Below, in pieces: positions 26,541-37,431 of a DNA stretch of 64,000 nucleotides; within the stretch, counting starts at the first letter, position 1, and every line of letters begins with the position of its first letter. Under the pieces are notes generated by a model. That model searched no databases. It was given only the letters and a program-made list of their open reading frames with translations, and was not told the origin of the DNA. Where the stretch lies: the NCBI GenBank assembly GCA_037957365.1, contig JARHVA010000397.1:5397001-5461000 (forward strand), written 5' to 3'. Source of the DNA: Torreya grandis. Its lineage: Eukaryota; Streptophyta; Pinopsida; Cupressales; Taxaceae. Both the position numbers and the translations under genes were made by a program.

Positions 26541-29500
26541 AAAGAAGTATTTGCCTAGTATTTATTAAAGATTGATGAGACATTAGCAATAGTTCATCTC
26601 TAACCTCATAGAGATTTATCCAATGTCTTGGATAATGTGTGTGGATAGATTTATCAATATTTATGATTATATTCATGGTGTTTTCACATTTTCATTTGGG
26701 TTAGATGTGTGCTCTAATCTTATATTTATCTATCTATTATATTATTTGACACTATGTCAAATTTTTCCTTATCATATATGGTGATCTTACTTATTGTACT
26801 ATATCTTGCTTATCTTATCATTTATATTTCACATATGATTATCTTTATTTATCATTGCTTTCTCTCTCTTTTCTTAGTTCTTCTCAAAACTCTTTTCTTT
26901 TCTCTTCATGATTTTTTGCTTTCTTATCTCTATTTTTCACAGTTGATTATCATTGTGAATTGGTTATACAAACCATGTTCCCTTTGGTCATTATCTCCCA
27001 TTTACCATGTGATTAGTTAGAAAATAATCCTACTCATTACTATTTCCTTACACCAATCCAATTTTTAGATCTCCTTTTTACCTTTTTCCTTTTCCACAAA
27101 CTAAGCATATACATGATTGAGACTTAAGATCACATGTTAGTTCATTGTCAAGCCTAAGTGTCCTAGTTAGTCTATTTCTTTGGTTACTTAGCTCATTTTA
27201 GCCTTAGCCTATAGCTCATTTTTTTGTATCACTACATCTCTCATGATTTTTCATTCCAAGTCTGTATGGAGGAAGAATCTTAAAAATCTATAAAAAGTTA
27301 AAAGCCAAATCATTTAAATAAAAGGCAATGATAAAAAAGGTAAAAATTATTCTTAAAAGTCAAATCACACTAAAATATGTGATTCAAAGCACATCTCCTT
27401 CTTCTAGTCAAAGTTCAAAATCCATAGTTGGCCTCATGGTAGATCCAAGGTCCTTTGGGGTGTGGTAGGCTAGTATATTAGAAGAGGAGAATAAAAAAAT
27501 ATTTTAGTGCTACCTAATTTCTCATGTAAGTACCCAATCTTTGTAGTAGAATGACAACTCTATAAGGGGTCTTAAAGAATGGAGAACACATAGTGGGAAG
27601 GTAGGTACATCTTAATTTTCCTTGTACCAATATACATTCATGATTTAATCTTAGTAGCATGCTTATTTTCCTACAAAGCTTTATGTCTATAGTGAAGAGG
27701 TTTTCTTTGTACATAGATGACCATTAGACACTTAGTGTCTTCCAATGTCCTTATTATGCCTCATGTCTCCTAAAGTCTTTTCATAAGATACCTAAGTCTT
27801 GATTTTTACACTCCCTCTTTCATTCCTTATATCCCTCATATTTCCTCTTGAGAAATATTATTTTTTCTACTGATCACTCCCCTTAGGATTTCATTTGTGA
27901 GTTACTTTGTAAGACCATGGATAGGACCCAACCATCCTCACAAATTACCATCTTTTTCCTTCCTATTACTTGCATCTTTGATTACCTATTTTTTCCTATT
28001 TATTCCACCCCATTGGTGTTCTCTTTGTGAGTTACAGTGTAAGACCATAGATAGGACCTAGTATTTCTCATAAAATTTTCCAATACCCAAGTCACAATCC
28101 AAAATTACATGTGTCAAATATGAGATAAGATTCTATTGATTATGAACTTATACATCATTGACATGATTCCTAGTTTGATTTAGTGTGTTTTATTCTTACT
28201 TCATTTTTATTTCACCTTTTTATCTTCTTATTTGTTTAGTGTATGTAAGATTACAACCACTCCTTGAATTTTTCATACTTCCTAGCTTTAATTAGTGTGA
28301 TAAATTTAAGACCAATCTTTTGCCAATTTTGTTTTTCTCTTATACTTCCCAGCATGATTTAGTATAATTGATTGACTTAATTGATTTTTTTCTCCCATTT
28401 GCACCCTTTTACATACCTTATATTTTATTACATTATTGTCATATTTCCCAACATGAATTAGTATGTTTTTACTTGTTTTATTTTGGTGCAAAAATCTTTC
28501 ACTTTGTTTTTAAAAAAATCCCTTTTTACCATCTTGTTTTACCATTCCTTGGTTATTTATACTTAATCATTTCTTGTTATTACAAATTTTCCAAATTAAA
28601 ATAGTTTTTAGTACATTTTCTTGATTGATTATATTTTTCCATGTCCTTTTTGCCTATTTTTTTTAACCATGTATGTGTTTTTCATAATACTAGAAAAGAA
28701 ACCACATCTCATATATTTCCTATAGCATATACAAAAAAGCTTAAATACATGTTCTAAAAAGAAATATATCAAAAGAATCCATAGCCACAACCATAATAAA
28801 CCATAATGACAACATACACAACCAACAATAATATACCAAAATGATCCATACATATGTATCTTGAATTTGATACAACAAATACAACCATATACAATGCTTT
28901 AGCTCTATGATTGGGTTTTATCCTATCTATCTCATGGCCTAGACACATTGCCTATTGAGGCCTCAATTTGACTCATTTAAATAGTATACTATAAGGAGGT
29001 TGTCTAGGATCTAAGTACCTCTACTTGTCCCTATAGGTGTGCTACCTGCACCTATCACTACATCAATTGGGATTGGATCTCTATCATCTATGCCACTATG
29101 GCTAGATGCACATCTCTCTCCTTAGCCAAGGCCTTTCATGCCTACATCTCACTTACACTCATCTATATTGTTGGTTTTATCCTCTCTCATGCCCATAGTT
29201 ATCTCGCTACCTCCCTATCTAGTCTAAATCAACTTACCTCAGCCAGGGTAGATGGTACATTGGGATCCTCTAATGCATTAGGGTCATATTATTGTAGAGT
29301 CTCATCTAGGACATCATGTAGTGCACCTATTATTACCTCTAGAGCCTCCCTCTATCTATCCTATAATATCCTCACCATCCTAGCTCATTTGGTCTCTAGA
29401 GATCTTTTTTTATCTCTTTCACAAGTCAAAATAATAAATGGCTTGTATTTTCCCCTATTTAAAAATGTTTTTCAAAATTCAAATTCTTTAATTCTTATCC

Positions 29501-29883
29501 TGTAGATTCTTTATTTTATCTATATCTTTGTTTTTACTCATCCATTTTCAAAACTATAAAATGTGTTGGATTCATGATGACATAGAGATTATTTTTCACT
29601 ATCATATTTCTATCATCCAAAAATTTCTATTTTTAGCTATTTTTTACACTAACTTCTATAGGTTCACCTAGTGTTATTCACATTGGATGCCTTCACATTT
29701 ATTGTGGTCTACTTCTTTATCTACAATATTAAGGTAAGTTAAGGTATGTGTTTTCCAATTTTTTCCTTTCCTTTATCTTCTTTATTTCTTACTTCACTTT
29801 ACTTAGCATCAATTTTATGTGTTATCTTATTCTATTTCCTGAAGCACCATCCTATGTTGCACTTACGTGACACATGATTATCT
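26541..29883 (+). other. Long 3' internal region of the plus-strand element, mostly non-coding
   Basis: T-rich. Segments 27255-27600 and 27880-28100 are homologous to the relative (on its minus strand) at about 31380-31800 and 32200-32420, but in swapped order. 28100-28500 carries loose copies of the family's CATACTTCCCAACATGA motif. 29640-29870 matches the relative at about 15850-15953 plus 18100-18225. 28630-29500 has no counterpart in the relative. Directly before the LTR (29884-29897) the stretch GAGTGGGGCATA could be the polypurine tract. Confidence 0.5.
29090..29430 (-). pseudogene. Decayed minus-strand coiled-coil fragment inside the plus-strand element
   Basis: On the minus strand a frame reads acidic, helix-like peptide (for example GALHDVLDETLQ, DPNALEDPNVPSTLAEVS, KALAKERDVHLAIVA) broken by TAG and TAA codons that could have been glutamine. 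It runs against the host element and lies in the part absent from the relative, so it may mark a separate inserted sequence. The opposing plus-strand open frame (29098-29505) reads like low-information shadow sequence. No family recognised. Confidence 0.3.
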
Positions 29884-29897
29884 TTGAGTGGGGCATA

Positions 29898-31103
29898 TGT
29901 ATACACATAATATTTTTAAACTTATATTGATTACTGACACTTTATATCTTGCACGAACCTATCATGTCTCAATCTCTCTGATTGCATGCCTTAAGGAGTG
30001 CATCAGGAAATGGGTGGGTAGATCATTGGTGTTTCATAAGATTATTGTCCCTTTTTCCACTTTCCATCTACACACTCATATCCTAAAACCATTAACCCTA
30101 AGATTATTATTCTTAGTCCTACCCATTCTATTCATTTTCCTATTTTCATCCTCCTTTTCTTGCCTTAATTCCATTTTGGACTATTAGCTATACTAGGTCA
30201 ACTAGGGTTAACCTTGTAAGTTTAGGGATATTTTTCAATTTTGGGGTTTGTTATCCTGTCGGCTGACCTAGCTCAGACCTAGTGAATTTTCCTTAAAAAC
30301 ATACAAGTTCAACCAAGTTAGACCTTGTATAGCTAATGTTTTAAAGAATATTTAGGGAAAGATCCACTATATATACAAGTTCATTACCAACCATTTTTAA
30401 GAAGATAAATGAAGAAGAATAAGTGAAAATAAACATCTTCTTATTGACCATTTTACTTGAAGAATAAAGTTTAGCCATACTTTATTTGGAGATACAGATC
30501 TTATTTTGTAGAGAAGTCTTTTGGATGCATAGATAGGTTATGTATCCTAGAGTTAATTTGTCTTTGTTATCCTTACATACAATAATAATCTCTTGAAAAT
30601 CACCTTGGACAAGGGAGAGATTGAGGCTTAATGGGTTCATCTTCAAGGTAAGTATTCCTAACTTTATTTCTACTTTATAAGAGTAGATAGATAATATAAT
30701 TTTGTTTATCTTCCCATGCATTAAGATTTCATATACATTGATGTGAGTATATGTCTTCTATGCATTTTTAGTTTAGTTATTTGTTTTGTTTCTAACCCCC
30801 ATTTTGTGCCATAAGCTTTGATGAGCACTATATTATATTTACTTTCTTGTTTATTAGACATAGGTTAAATATCAAATCTAGGACTCTTTTAGGGTTATTG
30901 CATGATTGTGTTAGATAGTATTCTTTGGAACCCTACCTCACATGGTGTATTGTGATAAGTGATCCCCTAATTGGATCTATTAGATCCATATATTGGTCAT
31001 GCTCCTACTTAACAAATGTATCCCCAATCAGAAGTGTAGGTATGCTCTATCTTCTCTGATCCAAGATTGATTTATAGACATGATGCATTTCTAATTGCAT
31101 ACA
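29898..31103 (+). repeat. 3' LTR of the plus-strand gag-PR element
   Basis: Direct repeat of 19026-20121. It begins TGTATACACA and ends TTGCATACA, followed by CATAG. It contains GTYRACC motif copies near 30195 and 30310, and a ~110-bp segment missing from the first LTR. Confidence 0.85.
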
Positions 31104-31108
31104 CATAG

Positions 31109-32640
31109 TTTCTTAATCGCATTATTTTTGCCTAAGCATAGATAAAATTGAAAAAAATAATGTTATCATGTTTTTAAGAGGTCAAGAAGAAGGAATAATA
31201 GAAGAGGAAAAATTGATTTAGAATCACAATTTACTTGTCAAGGGAGGAAATTAAATGGGTGGAGGGGATAATGAAGGAAAAACAAAGGTAGAGGAACTCT
31301 TTATCAAAGTCAAGAAACTCAAATTAGGTTTGTCATAATAAGAATAATTTTTACCCTAAATACTCTAAAGAAATTCTCTTAGCCATGCATCCTTAGGTCA
31401 CAAAATGCAGTATGTAGACCATCCCATGAAATCTATATGCATGAAAAGTAAAATGGACCTATCTTCTCACAACATGTTCCCCATTCTTTAGGACCCATTA
31501 CAGAGTTGTGAATCTACTATGAAGATTGGGTACTTACATGAGAAAGTAGGTAACACCATAGAGTTTGTTAAATAATCCTATTCTAATCTACTAGCCTACC
31601 ATACCCCAATGGACTTTGACTCTATGTGAGGCCAACTGTGGAGTTTGATCTTTGATTAGAGATAGGAGATGTGTTTATAATTATGTCTTTTGGTGTGATA
31701 TTGACTTTTGAAATTTTTATGTTGCCTTTTATATATCATTTCCTTTTATATTAAATGATTTGGATTTTAACTTTCTTGACGGCTTTGTTTATTCTTCCTC
31801 CATATAGATTTGGAAAACCAAACATGGGTGATAAAGATGAATTTCATTTGAATACTTGGGACTTGGTTGATAAAAGAGAGAACTTCAAAAATAATAGGTT
31901 CTAAGAGTCTTGTAAATATAGGGGAAATAAAAGTGTTGTCTTGAATTTGACCTTGTTTTATCCAATGTGGAGTGAAAGGAAAGGAAATCAAGATGAATGA
32001 CATGGAATAATTTGAATTACTTCAAACTAAAAAAATGTGACAAATGGTGATAAGGGATACAATTATAGTAAAGTGTGATTTTATATCATAAGAATGAGGG
32101 AAATGGAGGAAAACATGCTAACATAGATTGTTTTTGAAATTTCATCTATCAAAAGAAGCAAAAGCTAAAGTTGAGAACAAGGATAAAAAACACATTATTA
32201 TAAAAGAAATGACAAGATGGTAATTTTATGAGGAGGTATGGGTCCTATCCATGGTCTTATACTATAACTCATAAAATATAAATCCACGAGGGTACCAAAA
32301 TGAAACATGTGAAAAAAAAGAAAAAAAATTAGAAAAGAAGCAAAGGTGGTATTTTTTTAGGAGGGCCAAGTCCTATCCATGGTCTTACATTGCAAACTCA
32401 CAAAAGATAAAACCTTAAAGGTGAAAAATAAGGGAAAAAATAATCATAAAGCTACTAAGGCAAAGAATAACATAAAAATACAAAGATGAGATAAATATAT
32501 AAGGATAAAAATGAAATCAAATTCCAAATGTGATGTGTAATAAAAATAATAATGAAAAGGAAGACAATGATGCTTATAAAGTGAATTTAAAAGAAATAAA
32601 GTTCACAAAAAAATATATATATATTAGAAAAAAATAACAA
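31109..32640 (-). other. 3' internal region of the minus-strand element (right of the nested insertion)
   Basis: Non-coding and A-rich on the plus strand. About 31380-31800 is the reverse complement of 27255-27600 in the relative, and 32200-32420 corresponds to 27880-28100, including the twice-repeated phrase around CCATGGATAGGACC on its coding strand. The remaining part of this region lies beyond the nested element at 18100-19020. No coding frame. Confidence 0.5.
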
Positions 32641-32696
32641 GATCTATTCTAATGTCTATATCAAAGATGAGATTGTAAAATACAAGTTTATGAGTC

Positions 32697-34600
32697 TCAA
32701 AAGGTATGGGAATCGTAAGATGCCAAAATGGGTAAGGGGATGTAGGTATGGGAATTATAAGATGCCCCAACATGTGATTTAGAGTGAGGTAACATTGAAC
32801 CATTAAAATGATTTTCATTGGGTTGGTAGGTGCATCTGGAGATAGGTAAATGTGTTGGTTTGTTATATTTCAAGGATGTTAAATTTGATATAGGATGTGT
32901 AAGAGAGGTATGAAGAGGTAAAATATGTAAAGGAGGACCATGTATGATACTCTTTGGAGTAGGCATTTGAACTAGGTACTCTTTTAGTTCATGTGACTTA
33001 AGAGGTTGAGGTTTAATAGATGCAACAATATGTTTAAATTTATTCATGTTAACTATCCTTTCATTATTAGTTCAATAAGAAGGATCATTATGGTTTGAAA
33101 AAAAATTAGAGGATAAGGTGTAGGTATGATACAATTGTTTTTTTTCATTAGGTAGTTGATGTTGATGTGATTTTGGTTCATGAGATTGAATTTGAGAAGC
33201 TTAAAGATAATGTTGATAATGTTGTTTTGTGAGAGTATCAAGATTGAAATATGGACCAAGCAAGGAAGAAATAAGAAATTGGTGAAGATCATGACAATAC
33301 TTATGATAATTACCTATAGTAGCATGCCACCAATAAAACTTATCAAGGTTGTACCATTTTGGAGGAGGTTTGGAAGGATAAAATCTCATGGGTTTAGAGG
33401 GTGGAAATTTTTCTTTAGTTGTTCTAGACTCAAGGGAGGATGAGTTGGGTTAAAATTGGTAAAATTAAATGATCCATTTTGAGGTTGGGGAGGCTTGGAT
33501 GAATCATTTTTATGAGAAAATTATTGGAAAGGTGCTTTAGTAGCTATTTGAGATTGTTCAAATTGAGTCATAATAAAGTCTTGCCTTTTTGCTTGGTCTA
33601 AGGTTCATTTAAAGTTTTACATGAAAATATTCAAACTTTGTATTGAAGGAGAGATTTAAGAGTAGTGACAAATAGTTTTAAAATATTATCATCATTCATG
33701 TTATAGTCCACTTTATGATCGAGAGACTTCCATCTTTTGATGAAAGTGTGACTAGATTCATTAGGAAGTTTCTTGGCATTGATGAAATGTCTAAGGTAAT
33801 TTTCAGGAAGGTCATCATGTTGGAATTACTTCACTAGAGCATTGATTAAATCCTCTAGTTATGAGATGGAATGCCTATGAATTTGGTTTTACCATTCAAG
33901 TACATCACCAACAAAGGTTTTGAATAAGATCTTGGTGGTATAAAAGTGTTATTTTGGACCCATTCCTTATAGATATTACCAAAAGACTTAAAAAATATAG
34001 TAGGGTCCTTAGTTTCATTATATGTGATAGTTGGAGAAATTTTTCCAATATCTATAGATTCAATGAATGGTACTAAAGATTCATTTCAAAGATGTTGAAG
34101 CATTTTGTTATTCATTGGAGTTTGAGGGATGATATTCCCATTGGAATCTCTAAGAGGATGGGGGACAATATTTTGATTTAGTTGAGACATGATGCCTTGA
34201 GAAGGTTGACTAGTCATGTTTAATAAATATTTTTTCATGTTTACCATTTAAGATTTATTGGTTGTTTGCATTATGTTCATTTGTTAAACTACATGTGTAA
34301 TAAGTTGAGTTGTATCAATAGGTGGATTGGTATTCATAAGAGGGGTATTAGTTTTGATAGGAGGAAGATTATTTTTAGGTGGAAGATTCCCAACATTGGT
34401 ATTAGGAAGAGGATTATGATTAAAGACCTCAACTACATTACATTATATAGTGACTAGTTTTGGTTTAGGAGAAGAGGAAGGAAGAAAGTGGATAGTTTCA
34501 TCTAATGTAATAAAATAAGTGAGGTTATTATCCAAATCCTTAATTATGCAATGTTATTGACTAAGAGAAGGATTGAAAGATGTCATCATTATGAGATATG
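32697..34600 (-). pseudogene. Decayed Ty3/gypsy-type gag (minus-strand element)
   Basis: Minus-strand frames carry the same gag core as the plus-strand relative: LEDLINALVK, DDLPENYLRHFINAKKLP and HTFIKRWKSLDHKVDYNM near 33850-33600. A further block near 33389-33201 (KWYNLDKFYWWHATIGN) matches the relative's NPWYDTKFCLFHASWN at about 23600. Stops and frameshifts are frequent. An open stretch at 33047-32697 is Pro and His-rich and may be the C-terminal part. The protease region present in the relative does not follow here. Confidence 0.6.
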
Positions 34601-34649
34601 ACTAGATAACCACACAAGAAAGAAGTGAAAAAATGAATAAAGAGATAAG

Positions 34650-36226
34650 AAGTGATAGAAAATAGTACAAGGTTGACTGGGTTAACCTAGCATAGAAAAC
34701 AAGGCCTAAAAACTATACATGGTTAACCAGGTCGACCTAGTACAACACATAAAGGTTGAAAAAATATATAGGGTTGACCTAGATAAGGAAAAATAAACAA
34801 TGTATAAGAGGTCATGTTGACTGAAATGACTATGCAGTAAGACAAGAATAATTTTGAATAAAAAGAATTGAATGGAAATAAATAATTAATTAGAATAATG
34901 GGGTTGATCCAATTGAGGCACACAATAAAAATCATTACACTATTGTTTGATAATGTAAGTTTTTTAAATACAACATACAATTACTCAAAGATAAAGCATT
35001 CAACTTGGAAATTAAAATCTAACTAGATGGTCAACCTAAATGTTAGATTATTAGAATATAATTTTAAATGTGATGGGAAGTTAGTTATAAGCAAGGAACT
35101 AGAAAGTAATCTATGGATAGTTTCAAGATGTTTAGGCTGAAAGGGATCTATATTGGCAATGGTATAGGCTTGGTATTAGGGCCTACCCCCTCACTTCACA
35201 CACCATAATGATAAGGGTGTCAGTTTCTTAGCCAAAATATACCATTAACCACATGTTTATACTTAGATAAAAAACCAAGTCAGCTTCCCCCCTTGGTGAT
35301 GAAATCCAAGTAGGTTGGTCTTGGGTAGACAATTGTTAAAGTGCTTGTTAATATTTTGTGATTTGGTCATGTGTGCATAAAATATAAAATAATGAAACTA
35401 AATGGTAAATTTAAAACCACCTAATTAAACTATGTGAACTATTCTAAGCAAGTAATCAATAAGAAATGAAAGTGTGAGCTAATTACTAGCATAAAAAAGT
35501 TAATTATAACTTTGAAACATAGTACAATGTCGATGTAGTTGATAGTGTATGCATATAATATATAATAGGGTTTATAGTGACACATATATACTACAAAAGA
35601 AAGGTATAAAAATGAATAGGGTTGATAGAGTCGATCTAGTTATCCAGACATCACAAAGAATATAAAAATAGGTCGACAGGGTCAATCTAGTTGACTATAC
35701 AAGGGTAGTTTTAAAGAATACAAATTATGAAAAGAAAAGAATGTAAATAAAGAGAAAAAATATATAAAGGAACCTTAGTGGGTCTAAATATGTAGAGAAG
35801 TGAGATTGATATCAAATAATCTTGAGAAATACTTGAAACTTCCACTAATAGGGTTGATTGGGCTGATCTAGCTTTGCAAAAGCTAATTGTTAAGTGCCTA
35901 AAATGTATAAGGTTGACTAAGTTGACCTAGTATTCTAAAATAAGTGTCTAAAAGTATATAGATTAAAATGGATCAACCTAATAGTTTGGATTGGATGTTT
36001 GAAAGTGTCCAGGGTCAACTGGGTTGACCTAGTATGTTTTTTGTACTTGATGAAAAACTTGTGCAAAAATAATAGAGTCATCTGGATGCGATTATGTGTT
36101 AAACCTATGCATAAAAGTTAGAATTGTGTCAATGAAGTCAACCCAATATGGAAAATATATGATAAAAATAATGAAAAATAAGTGAACAAATATTGCAAGG
36201 GTTAGTTCACATTGGGTTCAATATAA
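34650..36226 (-). other. Leader of the minus-strand element with reiterated GGTYRACC-type motifs
   Basis: The sequence between the 5' LTR (36227) and gag is collinear in places with the relative's leader; for example 35150-35300 is the reverse complement of about 21100-21240. It carries about ten copies of the quasi-palindromic motif, near 34673, 34722, 34765, 34901, 35620, 35670, 35851, 35910, 35968 and 36010. Next to the LTR (36226 downward) a single box ATATTGAACCCAATGTGAA replaces the doubled box seen in the relative. No coding frame. Confidence 0.6.
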
Positions 36227-37426
36227 TGTATGCAATCATAAATACATCATGTCTATAAATCAATCCTAGTTCAAAGAAGATAGATCATACCTACACTTCT
36301 AATTTGGAATACATTTATTAAATAGAAGGATGACCAATATGGGGATCCACTAGACCCAATTATGGGATAATTTATCACAATACACCATGCTAAGGAGGGT
36401 TTCAAATCCTCCATTCTAACACAATCATGTAATAACCCTAAGGGGGTCATAGGTTTTGATATTTCACCTATTCTAGTAATAAGAAAAATAAATCTAATCT
36501 AGTGTCCACTAAAGCTTGTGGCACAAAGTTCGGGTTAGAAATAATAAAACTACACATGCATATAAAACATATATTCATGTTAATGTATACACAATACTAA
36601 TACATGGAAGAGAATAAAAAATGCATTATCTATCTATTCTTACAAAGGAAAAATAAAGTTAGGAATACTTACCTTTGAAGATGAACCCACCAAGCCTCAA
36701 TCTCTCTCTTGGATAAGGTGCTTTGAAAGAGGTTGTTTTGGTATGTAAGGATGACAAAGACAATTCAGCTCTAAGATATAAAAATTATCAATGCATCCAA
36801 AAAACTTCTCCACAAGATGAGATCTATATCTTGAAAGAAAGTACAAAACCCTAAGCTTTACTTCTCAATTAGAATGGTTAATCCACAGATGTTCATTCAC
36901 ACTTAATTTTTATTTGCTTATTTATTATCAAATGGTGGGAAAATAAATTGTATTATAGATATATCTTACCCTAAAATCTTTCAAAAATGTTGGTCGATGG
37001 GGTCAACATAGTCTACCCAGTACAATTTTGGACAATAATTCACTAGGTCCCAAGTTAGGTTGGCTAAAGGTCAAAATATATCCTAAGTGAAAATAACCCA
37101 AAACTATATAGCATCAACCCAGTCAACACTATATAATTTAATGAAAAAATGGGATTAATGTAAGGAAAAGGAGGATAAAATGTATCAAAAGTCTATAATG
37201 GGTACAACATAGAAGAACAAGCTTAGGGTTAATGGTTTTAGGAGACAAGTGTGTAGATAACAAGTGGTAAAAGGGATAAAAATCATATGAATCATTAATG
37301 GTCTTACCACCCCTTTCTTAAATCACCCCTTAATTCATTAACTCATAGATATTAATACTTGATGGGTTCTTTTAAGATATAAAGTGTTAGTAATCGATAA
37401 AAGTATGAAAATATTATGTGTATAAA
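36227..37426 (-). repeat. 5' LTR of the minus-strand ~1.2-kb-LTR element
   Basis: Direct repeat of 14625-15815. It starts TGTATGCAATC on the plus strand and ends ATGTGTATAAA, where the expected last bases are TATACA (one substitution). The flanking ACAAG (37427-37431) pairs with GCAAG at 14620-14624. Confidence 0.8.
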
Positions 37427-37431
37427 ACAAG

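Larger units (their letters stand above)
19026..31103 (+). mobile_element. Plus-strand gag-PR LTR retrotransposon (12.1 kb), nested in its own relative
   Basis: LTRs at 19026-20121 and 29898-31103 begin TGTATACACA and end GCATACA, flanked by a perfect 5-bp target duplication CATAG (19021-19025 and 31104-31108). It lies in the opposite orientation inside the minus-strand element of the same family. The order is a leader with repeated GGTYRACC-type motifs (20122-21880), decayed gag (22067-23340), decayed protease (24540-25040), a proline-rich decayed frame (to ~26540) and a long 3' region. No RT, RNase H or integrase is visible in ~9.8 kb of interior, so it looks non-autonomous. The gag and protease resemble Ty3/gypsy types. 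The LTRs differ at roughly one position in eight by eye, so the insertion is old. Confidence 0.85.
14625..37426 (-). mobile_element. Minus-strand gag-only LTR retrotransposon, host of two nested elements
   Basis: LTRs at 14625-15815 and 36227-37426 (TGTATGCA...TGTATACA on the plus strand) flank an internal region that reads on the minus strand. The target duplication is GCAAG and ACAAG, one transition apart. The interior is interrupted by the plus-strand relative at 19026-31103 and by the small copia-type element at 15954-18099; without them it is about 8.6 kb. It carries a long leader (36226 down to 34650), a decayed gag (about 34600-32700) and a 3' region. Compared with its relative at 19026 it lacks roughly 3.5 kb, including the protease region. 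No RT or integrase is visible, so it was probably non-autonomous. Confidence 0.8.

Noticed and set aside
29098..29505. 135-codon plus-strand frame
   Set aside because: The minus strand reads as a more coherent charged helical peptide with Gln-type stops, so the plus frame is probably a shadow.
14625..31103. Inverted repeat pairs (14625-15815 with 19026-20121, and 29898-31103 with 36227-37426) as a large inversion or foldback element
   Set aside because: Target duplications pair the outer two LTRs and the inner two LTRs, so nested insertion of relatives explains the pattern.
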